NCBI RefSeq assembly: GCF_900240275.1
Contig: NZ_LT964761.1
Coordinates: 667,387-731,386, forward strand
Direction of reading: 5' to 3'
Origin: [Lactobacillus] timonensis
GTDB lineage: Bacteria; Bacillota; Bacilli; Lactobacillales; Lactobacillaceae
DNA length: 64,000 bases
Every line of letters begins with the position of its first letter. Positions within the stretch are counted from its first letter, which is position 1. Made by a program: the position numbers and the translations under genes. The notes beneath the pieces were generated by a model, which worked only from the letters and a program-made list of their open reading frames with translations, did not search any database and was not told the origin of the DNA. Below are positions 53,568-62,625 of the stretch, piece by piece.

Positions 53568-54704
53568 ATGAAATTTACAATCAATCGTCCAGCATTTATT
53601 AGCCAACTTAACAATGTGTTACGTGCAATTTCGTCTAAAACGACTTTGCCTATTTTGACCGGGCTAAAAATGGTGGTTTCAAACGAAGGGATTTTATTAA
53701 CTGGCAGCAATTCTGACATTACAATTGAATCGTCAATCACTAGCAGTGACGACAAGTATGAATTAACCGTTGATGAGCCGGGGGCAATCGTATTACCAGC
53801 TCGTTTCTTTATTGATATCATCAAAAAGCTACCGGACAAAAACGTTACAATCCAAGTTGCTAGTGGATTTGAAGCGCAAATTACTTCTGGTCAAGCGGAA
53901 TTTAAGATTAACGGGCAAGATGCAAATGCTTATCCAAAACTTCCTGAAATTGATGCCAGTGATGCCGTTACCTTAGCTCCAGAGATGCTAAAAGAAGTAA
54001 TCAACCAAACGGTCATCGCTGTTTCCAACCAGGAAAGCCGGCCAGTGTTAACCGGGATCCACGTAACGTTGGCGGATGGTTTACTGACGGCGGTGGCAAC
54101 GGATAGTCACCGGTTAGCCCAACGGAAGGTCACTGTTGATACCTCTGACCAACAGTTCAACGTTGTTATTCCTGGTAAGTCGCTGCAGGAGCTGTCACGG
54201 ATGGTTGGCGACGGCAAGGATGATGTCAAACTGCAAATTGCTGATAACCTGGCGTTGTTCACTTTTGGTAACACTCGTTTCCTGTCACGCCTTATTGAAG
54301 AAAGCTACCCGGAAACTGACCGTTTAATTCCAACAACTAGCGATACGGTGATTGAAGTTAACGCTGCTGACTTTCTGTCATCAATTGAACGGGCTTCGCT
54401 GCTGAGTCACGAGAGTCGTAACAACGTGGTTAAGCTGACGATGCAACCAGATGATGACCAGGCAAAAATTAGCGGGAATTCGCCTGATGTTGGTTATGTT
54501 GAAGAACAAGTAGGCCACAGTACTCTGACTGGAAACGACTTGGAGATTTCATTTAACCCTGACTACATGAAGGATGCGCTCCGGTCTTTCGGGCAAGCCA
54601 AGATTACGATGTCATTTACCTCACCATTGAGGCCGTTTACGCTGGTTCCAGATGGTGACGGTGATAACTTCGTTCAGCTGATTACGCCAGTACGTACTAT
54701 TTAG
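53568..54704 (+). CDS. dnaN: DNA polymerase III sliding clamp, beta subunit
   Basis: This 378-residue protein forms three repeats of the clamp fold and encircles DNA as a dimer. TLPILTGLKM and SGNSPDVGYVEEQV fit the family, and the C-terminus LITPVRTI carries the hydrophobic pocket residues. AAGGAG precedes the ATG. It lies directly after the unwinding region and is followed by a terminator, so it is transcribed with or after dnaA but separately from yaaA-recF. Confidence 0.96.
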   Translation: MKFTINRPAFISQLNNVLRAISSKTTLPILTGLKMVVSNEGILLTGSNSDITIESSITSSDDKYELTVDEPGAIVLPARFFIDIIKKLPDKNVTIQVASGFEAQITSGQAEFKINGQDANAYPKLPEIDASDAVTLAPEMLKEVINQTVIAVSNQESRPVLTGIHVTLADGLLTAVATDSHRLAQRKVTVDTSDQQFNVVIPGKSLQELSRMVGDGKDDVKLQIADNLALFTFGNTRFLSRLIEESYPETDRLIPTTSDTVIEVNAADFLSSIERASLLSHESRNNVVKLTMQPDDDQAKISGNSPDVGYVEEQVGHSTLTGNDLEISFNPDYMKDALRSFGQAKITMSFTSPLRPFTLVPDGDGDNFVQLITPVRTI

Positions 54705-54730
54705 TCGTTTATTATGAACTTGTAATTGAG

Positions 54731-54762
54731 AACCGCGATTTGTTCGTCGCGGTTATTTTTTT
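54731..54762 (+). terminator. Terminator after dnaN
   Basis: AACCGCGA and TCGCGGTT pair around eight bases, followed by ATTTTTTTG. Confidence 0.88.
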
Positions 54763-54878
54763 GTGCTCAAAAAGTGCTAAACCGTTTTGGCTGGCCAATG
54801 AACTATTTTGATGTAATTTTGAAAAAAATGAGTTAACTACCTAATTTTTCACGAGAAAGGCTTTGGTGGCGATTCTGT

Positions 54879-54907
54879 TTGTTTTTACACCGTTTAAAAG
54901 TTATAAT
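54879..54907 (+). promoter_or_regulatory. Promoter of yaaA-recF-gyrB-gyrA
   Basis: TTGTTT (54879-54884), 17 bases, TATAAT (54902-54907), 30 bases before yaaA. Confidence 0.65.
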
Positions 54908-54937
54908 AATAAGGTACTAAAATAAGCAGGTGATGAG

Positions 54938-55156
54938 ATGGAAAAGGAAAAAGAGGTCAAAATTCGCGGTGATTATATCACTCTGGGTCAGCTCCTGAAG
55001 GAAGAGGGGTTGATCCAAACTGGTGGGGCAGCGAAATACTTTCTGCGGGAAAATGAAGTGCAGGTCAACGGCCAAGTTGATACGCGGCGAGGGAAGAAAC
55101 TTCGTGCCGGCGATGAGGTAATTGTTCCGAACCACGGAAAGCTGTTAATCAAATAG
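54938..55156 (+). CDS. yaaA: S4-domain RNA-binding protein YaaA
   Basis: This 72-residue protein is one S4 domain (ITLGQLLKEEGLIQTGGAAKY, then GDEVIVPN). YaaA/RlbA is nearly always found between dnaN and recF in Firmicutes and is thought to bind RNA in ribosome biogenesis. It ends 16 bases before recF, so it is in the same operon. Confidence 0.93.
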   Translation: MEKEKEVKIRGDYITLGQLLKEEGLIQTGGAAKYFLRENEVQVNGQVDTRRGKKLRAGDEVIVPNHGKLLIK

Positions 55157-55172
55157 GTGGCGTGTTTGCAAG

Positions 55173-56297
55173 ATGATTCTCGAAGAGCTTAAATTACATC
55201 ATTTTCGCAATTATGATGACTTAATGGTCAAGTTTCATCCGGGAATCAACGTGCTGATTGGCGAAAATGCCCAGGGAAAGACCAACCTCTTGGAGGCAAT
55301 TTACGTATTGGCATTAACCAAAAGCCACCGGACAGCTAATGACCGGGAGTTAATCACTTGGAAACAGCATGACGCAACCGTTGCCGGACGAATTCGAAAA
55401 CAACTCGGTAGCTTACCATTGGCGGTGCAATTCAGTTCACATGGTAAACGGGTGAGAATGAACCACCTGGTACAACCCCGGATGTCATCTTACATTGGTG
55501 CACTTAACGTCGTGTTATTCGCTCCCGAAGACCTGCAGCTGGTGAAGGGGGCCCCGGTGATCCGCCGCCAATTTATGGATACTGAGTTTTCCCAAATGAG
55601 CAACCAGTATCTTTTCGCGTTGGGAAAGTATAATCAAGTTCTCAAGCAACGTAATCAATACCTTAAACAACTTAAGTACCATCAGGAATCTGACCGGGTT
55701 CTGTTAGATGTTCTTTCAGAAGGATTGGCAAAGAGCGGTGGCCAGGTGGTCGCACTCCGTTACCAGTTACTTCACCAGCTAGAGGGATGGGCGCAGGAGC
55801 TTCACGAGCATATTTCAACGCGGAAGGAAAAGCTGACGTTTCGTTACGTTAGTCAGGTGAAGACGGCTGATGATAAAACAGTCCCTGACTACCAACAGGA
55901 ACTATTGGCCAGTTACCAGCAGCGGGCAGACCACGAAATCGAACTGGGTACTACCCTGACGGGGCCGCACCGTGATGATGTAGCTTTTTTAGTTAACGGG
56001 CAAAATGTTCAGAGTTTTGGCTCGCAAGGTCAGCAGCGAACAACAGCGCTAGCGGTTAAGTTAGCAGAAATCGAATTGATGAAGCAGCAGACGAATGAAT
56101 ACCCATTGCTGTTGCTTGACGACGTCCTGTCGGAATTGGATAACGACCGGCAGACGCATTTACTAACAGCTATCCAGGATAAAGTCCAGACGTTTTTGAC
56201 CACTACCAGTCTGAGTGGGGTTGCTAGGCAGTTAATTAACCAGCCGGCAATCTACCACATTCAACAGGGTCAAGTTAGCGAGGAGGAAGCGCAGTGA
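55173..56297 (+). CDS. recF: DNA replication and repair protein RecF
   Basis: This 374-residue SMC-like ATPase loads RecA at gaps together with RecO and RecR. It has Walker A GENAQGKT (30-37), signature SQGQQRT and Walker [13 protein letters not shown]. The ATG start follows GGTGG. It overlaps gyrB by four bases (GTGA), so the two are translationally coupled. Confidence 0.95.
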   Translation: MILEELKLHHFRNYDDLMVKFHPGINVLIGENAQGKTNLLEAIYVLALTKSHRTANDRELITWKQHDATVAGRIRKQLGSLPLAVQFSSHGKRVRMNHLVQPRMSSYIGALNVVLFAPEDLQLVKGAPVIRRQFMDTEFSQMSNQYLFALGKYNQVLKQRNQYLKQLKYHQESDRVLLDVLSEGLAKSGGQVVALRYQLLHQLEGWAQELHEHISTRKEKLTFRYVSQVKTADDKTVPDYQQELLASYQQRADHEIELGTTLTGPHRDDVAFLVNGQNVQSFGSQGQQRTTALAVKLAEIELMKQQTNEYPLLLLDDVLSELDNDRQTHLLTAIQDKVQTFLTTTSLSGVARQLINQPAIYHIQQGQVSEEEAQ

Positions 56298-58246
56298 GCG
56301 ATCAAGAAAAAGCAGAAAAAATCAAGGAAGAAAAGGCAAGCGAATATGATGCCAGTCAGATCCAGGTCCTCAAAGGATTGGAAGCTGTTCGGAAGCGGCC
56401 AGGGATGTATATCGGCAGCACAACCGCCCAGGGACTCCATCACCTCGTTTGGGAAATCGTGGATAACGGGATTGACGAAGCCTTAGCTGGTTTTTGTGAT
56501 GAGATCAATGTCGTTGTCGAAAAAGACAACAGTATTACCGTGACGGATAACGGCCGGGGGATCCCGGTTGACACCCAAAAGGAAACGGGCAAATCGGCAC
56601 TGGAAACGGTCTTTACCGTCTTACACGCTGGTGGTAAATTTGGTCACAATTCCTACAAGGTTTCTGGTGGTCTTCACGGGGTGGGGGCTTCAGTTGTTAA
56701 CGCCCTCTCCGAAGAACTAGACGTCTACGTTACCCGGCAGGGCAAGGAATATTACATGGACTTTACCCGTGGCCACGTTAAGACACCAATGAAAGTTGTC
56801 GGTGAAAACAAGCCGGAGACAGAGCACGGAACGAGGGTCCACTTCAAGCCTGATCCGGAGATGTTTCGGGACACAACGACTTACAATATTAAGACGCTGA
56901 CTGAACGGATCCGTGAACTGGCTTTCTTGAACAAAGGTCTGAAGATCACGATTGAAGATAAACGTCCTGAAGAACCAAAAAAAGAGGAATTTCACTACGA
57001 AGGTGGGATTCGTCACTATGTTGACTACCTGGACAAGGATCGTGAAGTCCTCTTTGATCCGCCGATTTACGTTGAAGGAAAGTACAAGGGGATTACTGTG
57101 GAAGTATCTCTGCAGTACACCAATGACTACCATAACGAACTGCTGACGTTTACGAACAACATCCATACTTACGAAGGTGGGAGCCACGAAACAGGTTTTA
57201 AGTCGGCACTTACCCGCGTGATTAATGACTACGGCCATCAGAGCAAACAACTGCGGGAAAATGAATCACTCTCCGGGGATGACGTCCGCGAAGGGATGAC
57301 GGCAGTGGTTTCCATTAAGCACCCGAACCCGCAATTTGAAGGACAAACAAAAACGAAGCTGAGCAATTCTGATGCGCGGACGGCGACTGACCATATCTTT
57401 GCCGAAACGTTTAACCGCTTCCTGATGGAAAACCCGGATACTGCTCACAAGATCATTCAAAAGGGTATGCTGGCCTCTAAAGCGCGTGACGCGGCTAAGC
57501 GGGCCCGTGAAGTTACCCGGAAAAAGAGTGGGTTGGAAATTTCTAACCTTCCTGGCAAGCTAGCAGATAACACCAGCAACGACCCGAATATTTCGGAATT
57601 GTTTATCGTCGAAGGGGATTCCGCTGGTGGTTCTGCTAAGCAAGGACGTTCACGTTTGACCCAGGCAATCCTGCCAATTCGGGGAAAGATCCTTAACGTC
57701 GAAAAAGCTGGTTTAAACCGGGTCTTGGCCAACGATGAAATTCGCTCGTTGTTTACGGCGCTGGGGACTGGATTCGGTGATGACTTTGACATTACCAAGG
57801 CTAACTATCACAAGCTGATTATCATGACCGATGCCGATGTTGACGGGGCCCACATTCGAATCCTGCTATTGACCCTCTTCTACCGTTACATGCGGCCGAT
57901 GCTGGAGCACGGCTACGTTTACATTGCTCAGCCACCGCTGTACCAAGTACGTCAGGGTAAATTTATTAAATATATCCAGTCTGATGAAGAATTAGACAAG
58001 GTTGTCAACTCTCTGCAGCCATCACCGAAGCCGGTTATTCAACGGTATAAGGGGCTTGGTGAAATGGACGCAGAACAGTTGTGGGAGACGACAATGAATC
58101 CGGACAACCGGCGTTTGCTGCGGGTTAAGCTGGATGATGCGGCTGCGGCTGATAAGATTTTCCCGATGCTGATGGGAAACAAGGTTGCACCGCGGCGTGA
58201 ATTTATTGAAAAAAATGCCAAGTTCGTTGAAAACTTGGACTTGTAA
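56294..58246 (+). CDS. gyrB: DNA gyrase subunit B
   Basis: This 650-residue ATPase subunit has the GHKL domain ([22 protein letters not shown]), the transducer domain and the TOPRIM domain with [14 protein letters not shown] and DADVDGAHI. The GTG start is preceded by GAGGAGG and overlaps the recF stop. It makes negative supercoils together with GyrA and is the target of novobiocin-type drugs. Confidence 0.97.
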   Translation: MSDQEKAEKIKEEKASEYDASQIQVLKGLEAVRKRPGMYIGSTTAQGLHHLVWEIVDNGIDEALAGFCDEINVVVEKDNSITVTDNGRGIPVDTQKETGKSALETVFTVLHAGGKFGHNSYKVSGGLHGVGASVVNALSEELDVYVTRQGKEYYMDFTRGHVKTPMKVVGENKPETEHGTRVHFKPDPEMFRDTTTYNIKTLTERIRELAFLNKGLKITIEDKRPEEPKKEEFHYEGGIRHYVDYLDKDREVLFDPPIYVEGKYKGITVEVSLQYTNDYHNELLTFTNNIHTYEGGSHETGFKSALTRVINDYGHQSKQLRENESLSGDDVREGMTAVVSIKHPNPQFEGQTKTKLSNSDARTATDHIFAETFNRFLMENPDTAHKIIQKGMLASKARDAAKRAREVTRKKSGLEISNLPGKLADNTSNDPNISELFIVEGDSAGGSAKQGRSRLTQAILPIRGKILNVEKAGLNRVLANDEIRSLFTALGTGFGDDFDITKANYHKLIIMTDADVDGAHIRILLLTLFYRYMRPMLEHGYVYIAQPPLYQVRQGKFIKYIQSDEELDKVVNSLQPSPKPVIQRYKGLGEMDAEQLWETTMNPDNRRLLRVKLDDAAAADKIFPMLMGNKVAPRREFIEKNAKFVENLDL

Positions 58247-58274
58247 GAGCGGGAGCTAAAGGAGGAACAAGAGA

Positions 58275-60782
58275 GTGGCTGAACAAGACACACCAAGTCG
58301 GATTAGCAGTACCAATCTGACAAGCCAGATGAGGAACTCGTTCCTGGACTACGCAATGAGTGTTATTACTGCCCGGGCATTACCAGACGTCCGGGACGGA
58401 CTCAAGCCGGTCCAACGGCGGATTCTTTACGGGATGAACGAACTGGGGGTTACTCCGGATAAACCGTATAAGAAGTCAGCCCGGATTGTTGGGGACGTCA
58501 TGGGGAAATTCCACCCACATGGTGACTCCTCAATTTACGAAGGGCTCGTTCGGATGGCTCAGGACTTTAGCTACCGTTACATGCTGGTTGATGGTCACGG
58601 TAACTTTGGTTCGGTCGACGGCGATTCGCCAGCGGCTATGCGTTATACCGAAGCGAAGATGAGTAAGATTGCCGTGGAAATGCTCCGCGACATCAATAAG
58701 AATACCGTTGATTTTCAGGATAACTACGATGGGACCGAAAAGGAACCAGTTGTCCTCCCTTCACGTTTTCCAAACCTACTGGTTAACGGGGCTTCCGGGA
58801 TTGCTGTCGGGATGGCAACGAACATTCCGACCCATAACCTGGGAGAAGTCATTAGTGCTATTCACCTGCTGATGAAGAATCCGGATGCGACGACTGAAGA
58901 CTTGATGAAGGTTTTGCCGGGACCGGATTTCCCTACCGGTGGGGTCGTAATCGGCAAATCTGGCATTCGCAAGGCTTACGAAACCGGGCGGGGATCAATT
59001 ATCGTCCGGGCAAAGGTTGAAATTGCCGAAAAGAAGAATGGTCGCCAGCAGATTATCGTGCACGAAATCCCGTTCATGGTTAACAAGGCTAAGCTGATTG
59101 AACGGATTGCTGAACTAGCTCGGGAACACGAAATCGACGGTATTACGGGTGTCAATGACGAAACCGACCGTGAGGGGATGCGGATCGTTATTGACGTACG
59201 TCGTGATGCCAGTGCCGAGGTGATTTTAAATAACCTCTATAAACTGACAATGATGCAAACCAGCTTTAACTTCAATATGCTGGCCATTGTCGATGGCGCT
59301 CCACGGATCTTGAGTTTGAAGGAAATCCTTCAATACTACCTGCAACACCAGGTTGAAGTTGTCCGGCGGCGGACCCAGTTTGAATTGAACAAGGCACAGC
59401 GCCGGTTGCATATTGTCGAAGGGTTGCGGATCGCCCTGGACCACATCGACGAAATTATTAGCATTATTCGCCAATCGCAGACCAGTGAAATTGCGAAGAA
59501 GCAGTTGATGGACAACTTTGGATTGTCTGACCGGCAAGCCCAGGCTATTTTGGACATGCGGCTGGTAAGGCTGACCGGGCTGGAACGCGAAAAAATTGAT
59601 GAAGAGTACAAGAAGCTGACCGCGGCTATTGCTGATTACAAGGATATCTTGGCTCATGATGAGCGGATCAACCAGATCATCTATGATGAGTTAATGGAAA
59701 TCCAGCGTAAGTTTGGTGACAAACGGCGGACGGAACTGCAAGTTGGTGACATTACCAACATCGAAGACGAAGACCTGATTGAAGAAGAGGACATCATTGT
59801 CACCCTGACACATAAGGGCTACGTCAAGCGGTTGCCAGTTGACGAGTTCAAGTCACAGAATCGTGGTGGCCGTGGTATCAAGGGGATGGGTGTCCACAAG
59901 GACGACTTTATTGAAGAACTGATTTCTAGTTCAACCCACGACTTGTTATTGTTCTTTACCAACACCGGGAAAGTTTACTCGATGAAGGGTTACGAGATTC
60001 CCGAATACGGGCGGGCTGCCCAGGGGATTCCGATCATTAACTTGTTGGGTATTAATAACGATGAGAAGATTAATACCGTCATTAATGTTTCACATGAAAC
60101 AAATTACGATGACAAGTACCTCTTCTTTACTACCGTTCAGGGGACCGTTAAGAAGACCGCGGTGGAAGAATTCAAGAATATCCGGAGTAACGGTTTAAAG
60201 GCAATTCACCTGCACGAAGGTGACGAGTTAATTAACGTTGATATTATTGACGCTCACCAGAACATGATTATCGGGACTCACGATGGCTATGCCCTGAGTT
60301 TCAACTCCGACAACGTCCGCTCAATGGGACGGGCTGCTACTGGTGTTCGCGGCATCCGACTGCGTGGGGATGATTACGTGATCGGTTCGGCACCGCTCAA
60401 GGACAGCAGTAAGGTCTTTGTTATCAGTGAAAATGGTTACGGTAAGCAGACACCAGCCGACGAGTACCCAATCAAGGGTCGTGGCGGCATGGGTGTCAAA
60501 ACGACTAATGTCACTAAAAAGAACGGGTCACTAGTTGGGCTGACGACCGTTGACGGTGACGAAGATATTATGCTGGTTACCGATAAAGGGGTCATTATCC
60601 GCTTTGGTATCGAGACCGTTTCCCAAACTGGTCGTTCCACGATGGGTGTCCGGTTAATTCGGTTAGATGACGGCGCCCAGGTTGCGACGATGGCCAAGGT
60701 TGCCAAGGATGAGGAAGAAGATGGCGATCAATCCTCAGCTGAGGCTTCCTCAACCGAAGAGGGCGAAAAAACTACCGACTAA
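58275..60782 (+). CDS. gyrA: DNA gyrase subunit A
   Basis: This 835-residue subunit has the catalytic Y124 in [10 protein letters not shown], the quinolone region [10 protein letters not shown] with S85 and E89 in the usual sensitive form, a coiled-coil arm and the C-terminal beta-pinwheel with the GyrA-box [10 protein letters not shown]. The tail is acidic ([20 protein letters not shown]). The GTG start follows AAAGGAGG. It contains a parS-like palindrome in its coding sequence at 60086-60101. Confidence 0.97.
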   Translation: MAEQDTPSRISSTNLTSQMRNSFLDYAMSVITARALPDVRDGLKPVQRRILYGMNELGVTPDKPYKKSARIVGDVMGKFHPHGDSSIYEGLVRMAQDFSYRYMLVDGHGNFGSVDGDSPAAMRYTEAKMSKIAVEMLRDINKNTVDFQDNYDGTEKEPVVLPSRFPNLLVNGASGIAVGMATNIPTHNLGEVISAIHLLMKNPDATTEDLMKVLPGPDFPTGGVVIGKSGIRKAYETGRGSIIVRAKVEIAEKKNGRQQIIVHEIPFMVNKAKLIERIAELAREHEIDGITGVNDETDREGMRIVIDVRRDASAEVILNNLYKLTMMQTSFNFNMLAIVDGAPRILSLKEILQYYLQHQVEVVRRRTQFELNKAQRRLHIVEGLRIALDHIDEIISIIRQSQTSEIAKKQLMDNFGLSDRQAQAILDMRLVRLTGLEREKIDEEYKKLTAAIADYKDILAHDERINQIIYDELMEIQRKFGDKRRTELQVGDITNIEDEDLIEEEDIIVTLTHKGYVKRLPVDEFKSQNRGGRGIKGMGVHKDDFIEELISSSTHDLLLFFTNTGKVYSMKGYEIPEYGRAAQGIPIINLLGINNDEKINTVINVSHETNYDDKYLFFTTVQGTVKKTAVEEFKNIRSNGLKAIHLHEGDELINVDIIDAHQNMIIGTHDGYALSFNSDNVRSMGRAATGVRGIRLRGDDYVIGSAPLKDSSKVFVISENGYGKQTPADEYPIKGRGGMGVKTTNVTKKNGSLVGLTTVDGDEDIMLVTDKGVIIRFGIETVSQTGRSTMGVRLIRLDDGAQVATMAKVAKDEEEDGDQSSAEASSTEEGEKTTD
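60086..60101. promoter_or_regulatory. parS-like site inside gyrA
   Basis: TGTTTCACATGAAACA differs from the parS consensus only in the centre (CACATG in place of CACGTG). It lies about 6.6 kb right of the unwinding region. Confidence 0.55.
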
Positions 60783-60808
60783 TTTTTGGGTAAAATAGTT
60801 AAAAAGAC

Positions 60809-60856
60809 CGGGATGCCTCGTACTTTCTAGTTAGTACTGCATCCCGCTTTTTTTTG
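60809..60856 (+). terminator. Terminator after gyrA
   Basis: CGGGATGC and GCATCCCG with an inner GTACT/AGTAC pairing, followed by a nine-T run. Confidence 0.9.
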
Positions 60857-60888
60857 TTCAAACAAATCGTGAAAATACACTGAAAACC

Positions 60889-60917
60889 TTGTATTACTTA
60901 CGTTTGTATGTTAGTAT
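60889..60917 (+). promoter_or_regulatory. Promoter of rpsF-ssb-rpsR
   Basis: TTGTAT (60889-60894), 17 bases, TAGTAT (60912-60917). Confidence 0.6.
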
Positions 60918-60948
60918 TTTTAGCTGTGAGTATACGTAATCTACGTCT

Positions 60949-60987
60949 ACTCTCCTTGTTCTTACCGCTAGTGGTAAGAGCCAGAGT
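60949..60987 (+). ncRNA. S6:S18 ribosomal protein leader
   Basis: ACTCT (60949-60953) pairs with AGAGT (60983-60987) and CTTACC (60961-60966) with GGTAAG (60973-60978), leaving the asymmetric internal loop typical of the rpsF leader. The S6-S18 complex binds such a mimic of its 16S rRNA site and represses the operon. It ends 19 bases before rpsF. Confidence 0.85.
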
Positions 60988-61006
60988 CCATAAGGAGGTG
61001 TAAATA

Positions 61007-61303
61007 ATGGAAACACGCAAATACGAAATTACTTACATCATTCGTCCAGACCTTGAAGAAGCTGCCAAGAGTGAATTGGTTGCTCGCTTTGACAAGATCC
61101 TGACTGACAATGGTGCACAGCTCGTTGATTCAAAGGACTGGGATACCCGTCGTTTTGCTTACCCAATTGATAAGTACACTGAAGGTACTTACCACGTGGT
61201 TAACCTGACGACAGATACCGATGAACCTTTGAACGAATTTGATCGTTTAGCTAAGTTCAGTGACGACATCCTTCGTCACATGATCGTTAAGCGCAACGAC
61301 TAA
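61007..61303 (+). CDS. rpsF: 30S ribosomal protein S6
   Basis: This 98-residue protein has the S6 fold ([18 protein letters not shown], then [17 protein letters not shown]) and binds 16S rRNA with S18. AAGGAGGTG precedes the ATG. First gene of the operon with ssb and rpsR, under an S6:S18 leader. Confidence 0.97.
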   Translation: METRKYEITYIIRPDLEEAAKSELVARFDKILTDNGAQLVDSKDWDTRRFAYPIDKYTEGTYHVVNLTTDTDEPLNEFDRLAKFSDDILRHMIVKRND

Positions 61304-61338
61304 TCAAAGGATGACAAAACTGAGAGGAGTGGATGCCG

Positions 61339-62058
61339 ATGCTTAATCGTGCAGTCTTAACTGGACGTTTGACAAAAGATCCCGAGGTGCAGTACACCGC
61401 CAACGGAACTCCGGTCCTGTCTTTCACACTGGCAGTTGATCGTCAATTCCGTAACAAGCAGGGAGACCGCGATGCGGACTTTATTAACTGCGTTATCTGG
61501 CGGAAGTCAGCCGAGAATTTTGCAAACTTCACTCACAAGGGTGCCTTAGTTGGCATTGATGGCCGTATTCAAACGCGAAATTATGAAAACAATCAGGGAC
61601 AGCGCGTTTACGTGACTGAAGTGGTTGTCGATAACTTCGCCTTGCTGGAACCCCGTCGCCAGGGTGGCAACGGTGGTGGCCAGTATAATGGCGGTCAAAA
61701 CCAGTATGGTGGCGGTAATGGTTCCTACAACCAGGGCCGGGGTAACAACAGCTATGGTAGTGGTCAGGGCCAAAGTAATGGCTATGGCAATAACAATAGC
61801 TATGGTGGTTACCAGAATAACAGCTACCAGGGGAATAACAACGGTGGTGCCGTTGAAATCAACGACGACTCGTTGCCATTCAACACCAACAACCAACCAG
61901 CACCGTCTGCTTCTCAGCAGAATAATTCATCGTCGACCCCGTCCAATGACCTGACGGCTGACCAACTGCCAACTGGTGGTAGTAAGCCGGCAAGCAAGGG
62001 TGACGAGAAGAAGAAGTCAGATAACCTGACTAATTCTGAAGACGATTTACCATTTTAA
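61339..62058 (+). CDS. ssb: Single-stranded DNA-binding protein
   Basis: This 239-residue SSB has the OB fold (1-110, [20 protein letters not shown]), then a long Gly/Asn/Gln/Tyr-rich linker (115-170), a second disordered Ser/Pro region and the acidic tail EDDLPF that contacts repair and replication proteins. The linker is longer than in Bacillus SsbA. I chose the ATG at 61339 over 61333, because GAGGAG is nine bases before it and only three before the other. Confidence 0.96.
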   Translation: MLNRAVLTGRLTKDPEVQYTANGTPVLSFTLAVDRQFRNKQGDRDADFINCVIWRKSAENFANFTHKGALVGIDGRIQTRNYENNQGQRVYVTEVVVDNFALLEPRRQGGNGGGQYNGGQNQYGGGNGSYNQGRGNNSYGSGQGQSNGYGNNNSYGGYQNNSYQGNNNGGAVEINDDSLPFNTNNQPAPSASQQNNSSSTPSNDLTADQLPTGGSKPASKGDEKKKSDNLTNSEDDLPF

Positions 62059-62088
62059 CAACATCATCGAGTAGAGGAGGGTAATTTC

Positions 62089-62325
62089 ATGGCTCAACAA
62101 CGTCGTGGCGGCCGTCGTCGTCGCAAGGTCGACTTCATCGCCGCAAACCACATTGAATACATTGACTACAAAGACACCGACTTACTTCGTCGGTTCATCT
62201 CAGAACGGGGCAAGATTTTGCCACGTCGGGTTACTGGCACTAGTGCCAAGAACCAACGTAAGCTGACGATCGCTATCAAGCGTGCACGGATTATGGCTTT
62301 ACTGCCATTCGTTGCCGAAGACTAA
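62089..62325 (+). CDS. rpsR: 30S ribosomal protein S18
   Basis: This 78-residue basic protein ([19 protein letters not shown], ending [10 protein letters not shown]) is S18. There are no zinc cysteines, so it is the zinc-free form. AGGAGGG precedes the ATG. Last gene of the S6 operon. Confidence 0.97.
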   Translation: MAQQRRGGRRRRKVDFIAANHIEYIDYKDTDLLRRFISERGKILPRRVTGTSAKNQRKLTIAIKRARIMALLPFVAED

Positions 62326-62339
62326 TCGTCAATCAAATG

Positions 62340-62372
62340 AACCGGATCATCAATCTGATGGTCCGGTTTTAT
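62340..62372 (+). terminator. Terminator after rpsR
   Basis: AACCGGA-CATCA pairs with TGATG-TCCGGTT around three bases, followed by TTATT. Confidence 0.9.
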
Positions 62373-62380
62373 TATTCTTT

Positions 62381-62427
62381 AAAAGTCCCCAACAGCCAGC
62401 AAAAGCTGGTGTTGAGGACTTTTTTCA
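62381..62427. terminator. Second terminator-like hairpin after rpsR
   Basis: AAAAGTCC-CAAC-GCCAGC pairs with GCTGG-GTTG-GGACTTTT around AAAA. It lies nine bases after the first terminator, with T or A runs on both sides, so it may work in either direction. Confidence 0.65.
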
Positions 62428-62570
62428 GTTATTCATCGCTTTGGCCTGGCTGGTCGACGATGTTTTTGGTAAACCCTAGTGGTTAGACCATAAATAATAA
62501 GGTAGAGCACCAGAAGGCTAACTTTAATAATAATGCCAACCGTAATCATTTATTGGGAGGGTAATATCAA

Positions 62571-62625
62571 ATGAAATCAGGTCAGGGTCTGCTGTTGCCA
62601 CTTCCGAAGCAACATGATTTCAAAC
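62571..62625 (+). pseudogene. Start of a gene cut by an ISL3-type element
   Basis: An ATG at 62571 with a strong GGGAGGG ribosome binding site begins MKSGQGLLLPLPKQHDFK. At 62626 the sequence changes into the IS end; reading on gives seven more codons and a stop inside the element. The rest of the gene, if kept, must lie on the other side of the IS, outside the window. I do not recognise the product. Confidence 0.6.

Noticed and set aside
61660..61860. Glycine-rich repeat region as a separate element
   Set aside because: It is the normal disordered linker of SSB.
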